Positions 54,514-62,873 of a DNA stretch of 64,000 nt are shown here, in pieces; positions within the stretch are counted from its first letter, which is position 1; the number at the start of each line of letters is the position of its first letter. The stretch is taken from the NCBI RefSeq assembly GCF_902833645.1, contig NZ_CADFGE010000002.1, forward strand, positions 900,609-964,608, given 5' to 3'. The position numbers and the translations under genes were made by a program. A model generated the notes under the pieces. That model saw only the letters and a list, made by a program, of their open reading frames with translations, searched no databases and was not told where the DNA came from. Origin of the DNA: Paraburkholderia fungorum. GTDB lineage: Bacteria; Pseudomonadota; Gammaproteobacteria; Burkholderiales; Burkholderiaceae.

Positions 54514-54527
54514 GGAGCCTCCGTTGC

Positions 54528-55508
54528 TTATTTCAGGTTGCCTGTTGCACGTTGCTGACCCAGGCTGGTCGTCCCGGCGCGATTCCTGACCAACGTTTCC
54601 TGGTCGTGCAATCCCGCCACACGCGCCCGTCCTTGCAGGAACAATGCGGCGCCTTCGATCAAACCTTGTTCCTGCAAGCGCCGCGCCGCCTCGACACCAC
54701 GCGCCAGCGCGAAGTCGATCAACGGTTGCGGCAAGGACGGCACGTCGACGGTCACGAGCATGTCGCCCAGATCGCTATCGTCTTTCAAAGACGACGCCGG
54801 CCTACGCACGATACCCGCATGATCCAGATTGACGGCATTGGCGAGTATCGTCGCGGCGGCATCGGCAGTGGCGGCGTTGCGAGCCAGCACGGTAACGCTG
54901 TCGGCAATGCCCAGACTAAAACTGCGCCCACGCCAGCCGCTGGTCGCGACGCCGCGAATCGGCGTCGCGGCATCGAGCGTCAGGTTGGCGTCCAAAGCTT
55001 GAGCGCCCGGCAATTTCGCGCCGGAGAACGCCGCCAGATCGGCGAACACGCCCACGCGATACTGTTGGCCTTCCGTCAGGTAGAGCGCGATATCGCCGCC
55101 GTTGTTGATGAAGGCGCGCGCTATACCCTCACGCGCGAACGCCGTGATCAATTCATCCGCGACGCTGCCCGCAACGGCCGCCATCGGCGTAATGTAACGC
55201 GCGCGATGAGGATGGCAGGCGCTCCACATGCGACGCGCAACGGGACCTTTCAACACGCAGTCGCTGTGCGCTGCGTGACCTGGAACAGGCTGCCGAAGCG
55301 GCCTCAACTCGCAGACCAGTTCAGGCAACACGTCGACAAAGCGTGCCCAGCAGACCTCATAGGCGGCCTGCACCGCCAAGGGTTCGCCGTCCGCACTGAG
55401 GATCAGATCGATCGGCCCGTGCTGCCAATGCCAGCGGGCCGCATCGAGCCGGGTGCGGGTTGCGCTCGTTGCATTCATTGTGTTCATCGGATTCGTCATG
55501 CCGTTCAT
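54528..55508 (-). CDS. UPF0280 family protein
   Basis: Protein of 326 residues resembling UPF0280 proteins (NNGGDIALYLTEGQQYRVGV, IRGVATSGWRGRSFSLGIAD), whose known structure is ApbE-like. Role unproven. It lies 8 bp after the reductase-like gene. Start uncertain: several ATG codons (55508, 55499, 55487, 55478) are in frame without a good ribosome-binding site; the first is used. The N-terminal MNGMTNPMNTMNAT repeat of Met/Asn/Thr is odd and may be non-coding. Confidence 0.78.
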   Translation of the reverse strand: MNGMTNPMNTMNATSATRTRLDAARWHWQHGPIDLILSADGEPLAVQAAYEVCWARFVDVLPELVCELRPLRQPVPGHAAHSDCVLKGPVARRMWSACHPHRARYITPMAAVAGSVADELITAFAREGIARAFINNGGDIALYLTEGQQYRVGVFADLAAFSGAKLPGAQALDANLTLDAATPIRGVATSGWRGRSFSLGIADSVTVLARNAATADAAATILANAVNLDHAGIVRRPASSLKDDSDLGDMLVTVDVPSLPQPLIDFALARGVEAARRLQEQGLIEGAALFLQGRARVAGLHDQETLVRNRAGTTSLGQQRATGNLK

Positions 55509-55516
55509 GTTCGCGG

Positions 55517-57124
55517 TCAGCCCGGCATCGGCGGCATAGCGGGCGGCCACGGATTGTCCGGATGACGCGCCAATGTTCTGCGGGCAAGCGGCGCCCCCTC
55601 CGTATGGTCCGGCCCATTCGCGAGCACGCTTGCCAGCGAGCGCACCGCGTCGAGATGGCCGCCAAGATCGCGATACGCGTCGTACGTCATGGTGAATTCG
55701 ATCGGTGCGACGATCGCGGGCGTCGGCACGGTGCCGAACGATCGATCGGGCATACGCGAAACATCCACCATCACGGTGATGCCGCCACCCGGCCACACAT
55801 AGGCGGGCGCGCCGCCACAGGTGACGTTGACGAGCTTCTGTTTGATCGCGCGCGTCAGCAGGACCGGATTCTCTGTCGCGCCCGCTCTCAGGCTGCCGCC
55901 TGCGCCGCCAAGAAACAGCACCGTCGCAAGCGAAGGTTCACAGTTCTCGCCGATCCGTTCGACCGTGCGACGCACGGCCTCCGGCATGGCCGCGATACGC
56001 GGCACGAGGTCCTGATCGAGCTCATACCATTGCGCGTGTTCGCCGGTGGTCGACACCATCAGCAAACGCATACCCGGTTTTGCCACGGCGGGATCGAAAC
56101 CTTCGACAATCGCCAGCGGGTCCTGAATGTCGGTGCCGCCCCAACCAGTGCCGGGGTTCGCGACCTGAAAATAGCGGCCGGGAGTCGATTTGCGGCCGCG
56201 AATCTTCAGACCTGAACGCGTCATGCCCAGGCAGCGGCCCGCCTGGTGTTCGGTCAGCACGCCGGTGATGTGATCGTCGACCACCACCACTTCGTCGACG
56301 TGGCCGAACCACTGCTTGGCGAAGATGCCAATGGTGGCCGACCCACAGCCCACCCGCATACGCCGCTCCTCCACGCCGTCGACAATCGGCGCCGCGCCCG
56401 CGCGAATCGTGAGACTCGCACCGCCGTCGATGGTCAGCTCCACCGCTTCCTTATTGCCGAGCGCAAGCATCATGTCGCAGGTGACGCGGCCTTCTTTCTT
56501 GCTGCCGCCGGTCAGATGATGAACGCCACCCAGGCTCAGCATCTGCGAGCCGTACTCGGCGGTCGTCACATGCCCGACGATCTCGCCGTGGCAACGCACG
56601 TTCGATTGCTCCGGCCCGAGAAAGCGGTCGGTATCGATCTTCACCTTGAAACTGCAATAGCTGAAAATGCCCTCGGTGACGACGGTGATCATGTCGACGT
56701 CGTCGAGCTTCGAGGCAACAATGAACGGCGCGGGCTTGTAGTCGGGGTACGTGGAGGATGCGCCGATGCCGGTGACGAACAGCGCCTGTTCCGCGGCAGG
56801 ATCGTGCACTTCGGACGATGCACCAAATTCGACCGTAGACTCCACGCTATTCGCGATCTCTTCGGGCGAACGCGCGGCGCGCGACAGAAACACGACAGGG
56901 TCGACGCGAATCAGCCGCCCATCCGCATTCGCATAACGATCGCACGCGCCGGTGCGGCCTTCCGATATCTGGCACAACACCGGGCAGGCATTGCATTCAA
57001 TCTTGTTCGACGCCATTCGCTCGCTGCGCGGCATCGCTTTCTCGAGCACGGTCGGGCCTGGTGTCGAGGCGGTTTCGCCGTCGACGCGCTCCGCACCGAA
57101 ATCGACCTTCGTATGTTCTGTCAT
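55517..57124 (-). CDS. 6-hydroxynicotinate reductase-like iron-sulfur protein
   Basis: Protein of 535 residues. An N-terminal cluster of cysteines (Cys44, 47, 51 and 61, in CNACPVLCQISEG and GACDRY) suggests an iron-sulfur centre. I recognise the overall sequence as the family annotated 6-hydroxynicotinate reductase, which in nicotinate fermentation converts 6-hydroxynicotinate to 1,4,5,6-tetrahydro-6-oxonicotinate. First gene of the series, divergent from tetR. Start at 57124; an ATG 8 codons earlier is possible and ribosome-binding sites are weak. Confidence 0.8.
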   Translation of the reverse strand: MTEHTKVDFGAERVDGETASTPGPTVLEKAMPRSERMASNKIECNACPVLCQISEGRTGACDRYANADGRLIRVDPVVFLSRAARSPEEIANSVESTVEFGASSEVHDPAAEQALFVTGIGASSTYPDYKPAPFIVASKLDDVDMITVVTEGIFSYCSFKVKIDTDRFLGPEQSNVRCHGEIVGHVTTAEYGSQMLSLGGVHHLTGGSKKEGRVTCDMMLALGNKEAVELTIDGGASLTIRAGAAPIVDGVEERRMRVGCGSATIGIFAKQWFGHVDEVVVVDDHITGVLTEHQAGRCLGMTRSGLKIRGRKSTPGRYFQVANPGTGWGGTDIQDPLAIVEGFDPAVAKPGMRLLMVSTTGEHAQWYELDQDLVPRIAAMPEAVRRTVERIGENCEPSLATVLFLGGAGGSLRAGATENPVLLTRAIKQKLVNVTCGGAPAYVWPGGGITVMVDVSRMPDRSFGTVPTPAIVAPIEFTMTYDAYRDLGGHLDAVRSLASVLANGPDHTEGAPLARRTLARHPDNPWPPAMPPMPG

Positions 57125-57517
57125 GGTGGGGTTCCCATACGACGACATTACAATCGGTCCTGCCCGGCTGACGAATCGCCCCTATTCAAAGGGACTTTCG
57201 CGTGATCCGCATTTTTCCATGTTGCGGTCACTCACCGTTCGTGTAGTATCCGCTACACCAAACTTGTTTGAAATCTACTCGATCAAAATAGACTGCGCAA
57301 TGAGTTTCCCGGTGAGCATGTGAATGCTGCGGCGCGGCATTGCCGTAGGAATCGCGCTTCAGATCTACGCCGAGCAGCTGATCGTGCCGGCCATTTCGTC
57401 ACGCGCAATATGGGCTGTATGATGAGGACGCGCCGCGCTCAAGCGCATCCGAGCTTGCCTTAGCGGCTGCGGCGCAGGCCGTTCAACCCGACGCTAACAA
57501 AGAGATCCGAGACCGCC
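57125..57517. other. Divergent promoter region of catabolic series and tetR
   Basis: 393 bp without a gene. It holds the promoter of the 14-kb minus-strand series and of tetR, and the palindrome at 57241-57258 listed separately. No other repeat was identified. Confidence 0.5.
57241..57258. promoter_or_regulatory. Palindrome, candidate TetR operator
   Basis: GTGTAG and CTACAC form a perfect 6-bp inverted repeat around a 6-bp centre. It is 117 bp from the reductase-gene start and in the tetR-divergent promoter, a suitable place for the TetR protein to bind. Confidence 0.55.
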
Positions 57518-58219
57518 ATGAGTCCCACTGCCGCCCGCAAGCCGGGCGCCATCGGTATCCGAGCGAAGCAGGCGCAAGATACCCGCGCCAAGATTCTTAA
57601 AGCGGCCATCAAGGTCTTCGCCAAGCAAGGCTTTGCAAGCGGCCGAATCGAGAGTATTTCGAAGGCCGCGCGTTCGCACGACCGGATGATCTATTACTAC
57701 TTCGGCAGCAAGGAACAGTTGTTTATCGAAGTGCTGGAGACGATCTACACGCAGTTCAATGAAGCCGAAAGCAGGCTCGATCTCGATCTGGGCGATCCTG
57801 TGCATGGCCTCGAGCAGATGGTCGAATTCGTCTGGCAGTACTACCTCGATCATCCCGAGTTCGTCACGCTGCTGTCGAGCGAGAATCTGCACCAGGGCAA
57901 GCACGCGAAGAAATCGTCGAAGCTGAAGGAGATTTCCGGCTATGCCATTTCGGTCGTGCAGAAGTTGCTCGATGCGGGCCAGGCGCAAAACGTCTTTCGT
58001 GCCGACGTCAAAGCGCGTGACGTGTACCTGATGATCGCGTCGCTCGGTTATTTCTATAACGCCAATCAGTACACGCTGGGTGCGTTTCTCGGCGAGCCGC
58101 TGATGGACAAGGCCGCACTCGCGCATTGGCGCGAGGTCATCAAGGATACGGTGTTGCGCGCGGTGCGCTTGCAGGTGCCGGCCGACATCGCCGTGATGAA
58201 TACCAGCAGGATTGCCTGA
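57518..58219 (+). CDS. TetR family regulator
   Basis: Protein of 233 residues with an N-terminal TetR helix-turn-helix (about 20-70, ILKAAIKVFAKQGFASGRIE and MIYYYFGSKEQLF) and a ligand-binding C-terminal domain. Divergent from the reductase-like gene and thus probably its repressor, with a pathway substrate or intermediate as inducer (inferred). GAGATCCGAG lies upstream of the ATG. Ends in a bidirectional terminator shared with pcaC. Confidence 0.9.
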   Translation: MSPTAARKPGAIGIRAKQAQDTRAKILKAAIKVFAKQGFASGRIESISKAARSHDRMIYYYFGSKEQLFIEVLETIYTQFNEAESRLDLDLGDPVHGLEQMVEFVWQYYLDHPEFVTLLSSENLHQGKHAKKSSKLKEISGYAISVVQKLLDAGQAQNVFRADVKARDVYLMIASLGYFYNANQYTLGAFLGEPLMDKAALAHWREVIKDTVLRAVRLQVPADIAVMNTSRIA

Positions 58220-58248
58220 AGCGCGCATTATGTGACGCGCGCTTCAGG
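58215..58248. terminator. Bidirectional terminator between tetR and pcaC
   Basis: A perfect 12-bp stem, CCTGAAGCGCGC (58215-58226) with GCGCGCTTCAGG (58237-58248), 10-nt loop, overlapping the tetR stop and ending 7 bp from the pcaC stop. A moderately T-rich tail (ACTTTGTT) follows on the plus strand. Confidence 0.75.
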
Positions 58249-58254
58249 ACTTTG

Positions 58255-58650
58255 TTAAGGCTTTGCCGCTGCAGCGTCGTCTTCGCGGAACAGTTTATCG
58301 GCGAGGTGAAACGCCGAGTTGGCCGCCGGCACGCCGCAATAGATCGCGGTTTGCAGCAGTACTTCCTTGATCTGCTCGCGCGTCACGCCGTTATTTTTTG
58401 CGGCGCGCAGATGCAATGCGAGTTCTTCGCTGCGATTGAGCGCGACCATCATCGCGATGGTCAGCAAACTGCGCGTGTGACGCGGCAAACCTTCACGCGT
58501 CCAGATTTCGCCCCACGCATAGCGGGTAATCAGATTCTGGAACTCGTCGGTCAACTCCGTGCGATTCGCAAGCGACCGGTCGACGTGCGCGCTGCCCAGC
58601 ACCGCGCGGCGCACGCCGAGTCCGGCTTCGTAGCGGTCTTCGTCGTTCAT
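58255..58650 (-). CDS. pcaC: 4-carboxymuconolactone decarboxylase
   Basis: Protein of 131 residues with the CMD domain motif (ITRYAWGEIWTREGLPRHTR, then LHLRAAKNNGVTREQIKEVL). Decarboxylates gamma-carboxymuconolactone to beta-ketoadipate enol-lactone in protocatechuate breakdown. Overlaps pcaD by ATGA. Separate pcaC, not the fused PcaL form. Confidence 0.95.
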   Translation of the reverse strand: MNDEDRYEAGLGVRRAVLGSAHVDRSLANRTELTDEFQNLITRYAWGEIWTREGLPRHTRSLLTIAMMVALNRSEELALHLRAAKNNGVTREQIKEVLLQTAIYCGVPAANSAFHLADKLFREDDAAAAKP

Positions 58651-59438
58651 TTCTGCTCCGTCAGGAAGTCGAGCACGGTCTTCGTGAAGGTCTCGGCTCT
58701 CTCGATGTTGGAAATATGTGCGGCGTCCAGTTCGACATAACGCGCGCCCGGGAGCGCTTGTGCCAGCTCGCGGCCTTGTGCCGGGGTGGCGGCCAGATCG
58801 TGCGTGCCGCTGATCACCAGCGCGGGCACCTTGATGCCGGGGACTTCGGGCCGCAAGTCGGCGGCGTCGATGGCGTCGCAATTGGATGCGTAGCCTTCCT
58901 TGTCGGTGTGCACGAACACGTCGCGAATCATCGCAAGCACCACGGGTTCGCGTTCGATGTAGTCGGCGGTGAACCAGCGCGGCAAGACCGCGTCGGCCAG
59001 TGCGAGCATGCCTTCGGTGCGGGCCCTTGCGGCGCGCGGCACCCACACCTCCGGCGAACCGATGCGCGCCGCCGTGTTGCACAGCACGACCCGTTCGAGA
59101 CGATTCCCGTGACGAGCGGCCAGTGCGACGCCGGTCAGGCCGCCCATCGACAGACCGCAGAAATTCGCGCGGGCGATCTTCAGCGAGTCCATCAGACCGA
59201 GCACATCGCCGGTCAGCTGGTCGATCGTGTAGGGACCTTTGGGCGCTTCCGAGTGACCATGGCCACGCGTGTCGTAGCGCAGCACGCGAAAGTGTTTGGA
59301 CAGCGCCGCGACCTGCGGCGTCCACATCGACAGATCGCTGCCGAGCGAATTTGACAACACGATCCACGGCGCGTGGCCGTGACGGTCCCCGTCGATTCGA
59401 TAGTGAAGCTCGGTACCGTTGACTGCGGCGTAGGGCAT
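58647..59438 (-). CDS. pcaD: 3-oxoadipate enol-lactonase
   Basis: Protein of 263 residues, alpha/beta hydrolase with nucleophile elbow CGLSMGG (Ser about residue 99), catalytic acid in ISGTHD and a C-terminal His in DAAHIS. Hydrolyses beta-ketoadipate enol-lactone. ATG at 59438 with AAGGAG upstream. 5 bp after pcaB. Confidence 0.95.
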   Translation of the reverse strand: MPYAAVNGTELHYRIDGDRHGHAPWIVLSNSLGSDLSMWTPQVAALSKHFRVLRYDTRGHGHSEAPKGPYTIDQLTGDVLGLMDSLKIARANFCGLSMGGLTGVALAARHGNRLERVVLCNTAARIGSPEVWVPRAARARTEGMLALADAVLPRWFTADYIEREPVVLAMIRDVFVHTDKEGYASNCDAIDAADLRPEVPGIKVPALVISGTHDLAATPAQGRELAQALPGARYVELDAAHISNIERAETFTKTVLDFLTEQK

Positions 59439-59443
59439 GCCGG

Positions 59444-60892
59444 TTACTCCTTGGAAAGGGCGCGTTTGGCGCGCGCGTGATGAAGTGCCAGCGCGGCGTC
59501 CACATAAGCGTGCGCCTGGCCGACATATTGAGCGGGATCGAGCAGTTGCTTCAGGCGCTCGATCGAAAGATGTTCGGTCACGGCGGCGTCCGCCGCGAGC
59601 ACGTCGAAGAGTGCCTTGTGTTCGGCGATGGCCGCTTTCGATGCGCGCTCGACCAGATGATGCGCATCCAGCCGGCCGATGCTGTCGCCGAGCGCGAGCA
59701 TCACCGCTTCGCCGAGGATCAAACCGTGCGTGACGTCGAGATTGGCGGCCAGACGCGGCACATTCACGTTGAGCCCCGCCGCGATCTGTGCGATGTTGGC
59801 GAGCGCGCCGCCCGCGAGGCGCGCGAGATCCGGCAGCGCGTCCCATTCGGCTTGCCAGCCGCCGAGCGCGCGCTCGTGCTCCTGCACCATGCCGGCGAAC
59901 ACCGTGGCCACCAGCCCCGGCGCGCGCGTCGCGGCCGTCAGCACAGCGGCGCAGCCAACCGGATTGCGTTTGTGCGGCATGGTCGACGAACCGCCCTTGC
60001 CGGCCGCGGCAGGTTCACCCAGTTCGTCGATCTCGGTTTGCATCTGCAAGGAGATATCGCGCGCGATTTTGCCGAGCGTGCCGATCAGCATGCCGAACAG
60101 CGATGCGGTTTCGGCGATGCGATCGCGCTGCGTGTGCCACGGCAAGGTGGGCACAGCCAGCTTGAGCTCCTGCGCCAGCGATTGCGTGACTTGTGGCGCC
60201 GCGTCGCGCAGGCTCGCCAGCGTGCCGGCCGCGCCGCCGAATTGCAGCACCAGCACGCGCGCGCGCAACGCATCGAGCCGCTCGTGATGACGCAGCAGTG
60301 CATCGAGCCACTGCGCGAATTTCAGACCGAGCGTGATCGGCAGCGCCTGCTGCAGCCAGGTGCGGCCGATCATCGGCGTCGCGCGGTGGGTGGCCGCGAG
60401 TTTCGCCAGCGCGTCGCACGTGGTTTGCAGGCCGCTGTCGAGCAGATCGAAGGTGTCGCGCAATTGCAGCACGGTCGCCGTGTCGATGATGTCCTGGCTC
60501 GTCGCGCCCCAATGGACGTACTTCGATGCCTCCGCGTCCGCCGCTTTGACGCGCGCGGTAAGTTGTTTGACGAGGGGAATCGCGAGATTGCCGCCGAGCG
60601 CCGCGTCGCGCGCAAGCGCGTTGGCGTCGAGTTGATCCGCATGGCAGGCGCCCTCGATCGCGGCTACGGCGCGGTAGGGAATCACGTTATGCGCGGCCGT
60701 GGCGCGCGCGAGCGCGGCTTCGACATCGAGCATCCGTTGCAGCGTGGCACGCGGCGACCAGATATCGTTCATCGGCTGGGTGCCGCAAAGAAGGCCGGTC
60801 AGACGGGCGCTGGAGTCGAGCATGATGGCGTCGATGAGGGAGTCGAAAGTAAGAGTTTCGCCGAAGCTGCATGGGCACGCCGCGAAGCGCAT
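59444..60892 (-). CDS. pcaB: 3-carboxy-cis,cis-muconate cycloisomerase
   Basis: Protein of 482 residues of the fumarase/aspartase superfamily with the signature GSSTMPHKRNP and WGATSQDI. Cyclises carboxymuconate to the lactone. Start uncertain: ATG at 60892 gives a 17-residue leader not obvious in homologues; a later start near LTFDSLIDAIM is possible. The gap to pcaJ of 346 bp suggests its own promoter. Confidence 0.92.
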   Translation of the reverse strand: MRFAACPCSFGETLTFDSLIDAIMLDSSARLTGLLCGTQPMNDIWSPRATLQRMLDVEAALARATAAHNVIPYRAVAAIEGACHADQLDANALARDAALGGNLAIPLVKQLTARVKAADAEASKYVHWGATSQDIIDTATVLQLRDTFDLLDSGLQTTCDALAKLAATHRATPMIGRTWLQQALPITLGLKFAQWLDALLRHHERLDALRARVLVLQFGGAAGTLASLRDAAPQVTQSLAQELKLAVPTLPWHTQRDRIAETASLFGMLIGTLGKIARDISLQMQTEIDELGEPAAAGKGGSSTMPHKRNPVGCAAVLTAATRAPGLVATVFAGMVQEHERALGGWQAEWDALPDLARLAGGALANIAQIAAGLNVNVPRLAANLDVTHGLILGEAVMLALGDSIGRLDAHHLVERASKAAIAEHKALFDVLAADAAVTEHLSIERLKQLLDPAQYVGQAHAYVDAALALHHARAKRALSKE

Positions 60893-61238
60893 CCCTGCAC
60901 GCTATCTAACGAGAGCGTACCGCACACGGCGTTGCGGCGCATCGTGCCCCGCACTTCGCCGCGACGGCGCGGTGGATGTGCGTCGCTGCCGCGTCTGTCG
61001 TACAGGGCGTACGGGCTCGCTATGTGCGATGCGCCGTGACATTACCCGAGCGACGTGAGGTGCTGTAAGCGCGCCTCACGCGCACTCTGATCCGCGACGG
61101 TGGCGGGACGCGGGACGCGACGTGCGCGTTTCGCTGCGCTAGCGGCTCGGCAGCTTCGCCGCTTTGCCGCTTTGCCGCTTGGCGGTTTAGCGGCGCAAGG
61201 CGTGCAGTTATCCGCAGGCCTGCCCTGTGCCGCGATGC
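60893..61238. other. Intergenic region between pcaJ and pcaB
   Basis: 346 bp without a gene. It contains imperfect tandem GCCGCTTT units (61158 to about 61180) followed by a GC-rich inverted repeat that may weakly terminate pcaIJ, and must hold any promoter for pcaBDC. Nothing else recognised. Confidence 0.45.
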
Positions 61239-61898
61239 TCAGGCCGCGCGAGCCGCTTGCGTGCCGTCGATCAGCGGTACGCCCGTCAGTTTGTGCAGCG
61301 CATCGAAGTCGATGTCCGAGAATATCTCGCGCACCACAAGCCCCTGATCGGTGACGTCGATCATTGCCAGGTCCGTATAGATGCGGTCGACGCAATTCAC
61401 GCCTGTGACCGGATACGAACACTCCGCCGCGATTTTGCTTTCGCCCTGCTTGGTCAGGTGTTCCATCATCACGTAGACCTGTTTCGCGCCGATGGCCAGA
61501 TCCATCGCGCCGCCGACTGCCGGGATCGCATCGGGCGCACCGGTATGCCAGTTCGCCAGGTCGCCCTTCGCCGACACCTGGAACGCGCCGAGCACGCAGA
61601 AATCCAGATGGCCGCCGCGCATCATCGCGAACGAATCCGCGTGATGGAAAAAGGCGCCGCCCGTGAGCAGCGTGACGTGCTGCTTGCCGGCGTTGATCAG
61701 TTCGTCGTCTTCCTCGCCCTTTGCGGGCGCCGGGCCCATGCCGAGCAGGCCGTTTTCGCTGTGCAGGAAGATTTCCTTGCCGGCGTCGAGATGATTGGCC
61801 ACCAGCGTGGGCACGCCGATGCCGAGGTTGACGTAAGCGCCTTCAGGAATATCCTGGGCAACGCGCTTGGCCATTTCATCGCGGGTCAGTTTTTTCAT
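61239..61898 (-). CDS. pcaJ: 3-oxoadipate CoA-transferase subunit B
   Basis: Protein of 219 residues, class I CoA-transferase beta subunit with the catalytic SENGLLGMGP (Glu about residue 50) and GGGAMDLA-like VGGAMDLAIGAK motifs. With PcaI transfers CoA from succinyl-CoA to beta-ketoadipate. GAGGAG precedes ATG 61898. 10 bp after pcaI. Confidence 0.93.
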   Translation of the reverse strand: MKKLTRDEMAKRVAQDIPEGAYVNLGIGVPTLVANHLDAGKEIFLHSENGLLGMGPAPAKGEEDDELINAGKQHVTLLTGGAFFHHADSFAMMRGGHLDFCVLGAFQVSAKGDLANWHTGAPDAIPAVGGAMDLAIGAKQVYVMMEHLTKQGESKIAAECSYPVTGVNCVDRIYTDLAMIDVTDQGLVVREIFSDIDFDALHKLTGVPLIDGTQAARAA

Positions 61899-61908
61899 GT
61901 CGTTCTCC

Positions 61909-62613
61909 TCAGGCGGCGGTCGCGGATGCAAGTTCGGCTTGATGCACCGCTTGCGGCACTTCGATCACGCGTTGCACGAAAATGCCCGGCGTGATGATGT
62001 TTTCCGGATCGAGTTCACCGAGCGGCACCACTTTCGACACCTGCACGATGGCCGTTTTCGCCGCGCTCGCCATGATCGGACCGAAGTTTCGGGCGGTCTT
62101 GCGATAGACCAGATTGCCCCAGCGGTCGCCCTTGAACGCTTTTATCAGCGCAAAGTCCGCATGTAGCGGCGACTCCAGCACGTAATGCTTGCCGTCGATC
62201 AGACGGGTTTCCTTGCCTTCCGCGAGCTTGGTGCCGTAGCCGGTGGGCGTGAAGAACCCGCCGATCCCCGCGCCTGCTGCGCGAATGCGTTCCGCGAGGT
62301 TGCCTTGCGGCACCAGTTCGAGTTCGATTTCACCGGCGCGGTAGAGCGCGTCGAACACATACGAGTCGGTTTGACGCGGGAACGAGCAGATGATCTTGCG
62401 CACGCGTTTGGCTTTGAGCAGCGCCGCGAGGCCGATATCGCCATTACCGGCGTTGTTGTTGACGATGGTGAGTTCGCGCGCGCCCTGTTCGATGAGTGCG
62501 TCGATCAGTTCGGACGGCATGCCGGCCGTGCCGAAGCCGCCGATCATGACGGTCGCGCCGTCGTGGACATCGGCTACCGCCGACTGAAGTGACTCGAAAA
62601 TCTTGTTGATCAT
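61909..62613 (-). CDS. pcaI: 3-oxoadipate CoA-transferase subunit A
   Basis: Protein of 234 residues, class I CoA-transferase alpha subunit with MIGGFGTAGMP near residue 23 and GGFFTPTGYGT near residue 118. Partner of PcaJ. AAAGGAAC precedes ATG 62613. A pair of IclR-type inverted repeats lies 155-190 bp upstream. pcaF, pcaG and pcaH are not in the window. Confidence 0.93.
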   Translation of the reverse strand: MINKIFESLQSAVADVHDGATVMIGGFGTAGMPSELIDALIEQGARELTIVNNNAGNGDIGLAALLKAKRVRKIICSFPRQTDSYVFDALYRAGEIELELVPQGNLAERIRAAGAGIGGFFTPTGYGTKLAEGKETRLIDGKHYVLESPLHADFALIKAFKGDRWGNLVYRKTARNFGPIMASAAKTAIVQVSKVVPLGELDPENIITPGIFVQRVIEVPQAVHQAELASATAA

Positions 62614-62873
62614 GTCGAAGTTCCTTTGGGGGCGCTGCGGGCCGCTGGGCGTTTGCTTTTTGCCTTGGCAGGCAAGGGCTTGGGCAGGACGGTCTCCGGG
62701 CCTGTGCTGGCGGCTGCTCGCCGGGTAAGGATGCGGGCTGGCGCCTTTGGTTTGTTCGTTGTCGATTTGTTCTATATACGAACTTGGATTCGATTAGCGA
62801 ACGTTGAGGCGATTATGGTCGCCGTTTGGGCGAGTTGTCAAGGTTGGGGATTGCCCTTAATCATAGGAGGTGG
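62614..62873. other. Region upstream of pcaI
   Basis: 260 bp of mostly G/T-rich sequence without a gene. It holds the pcaI promoter region and the two IclR-type sites; nothing else is recognisable before the repeat element begins. Confidence 0.45.
62769..62802. promoter_or_regulatory. Two tandem IclR/PcaR-type sites upstream of pcaI
   Basis: Two 15-bp sites lie with centres 19 bp apart: GTTCTATATACGAAC (62769-62783), an inverted repeat, and ATTCGATTAGCGAAC (62788-62802). On the minus strand both begin GTTCG and share GAA near the end, like binding sites of IclR-family regulators such as PcaR. No regulator gene for them is in the window. Confidence 0.55.
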
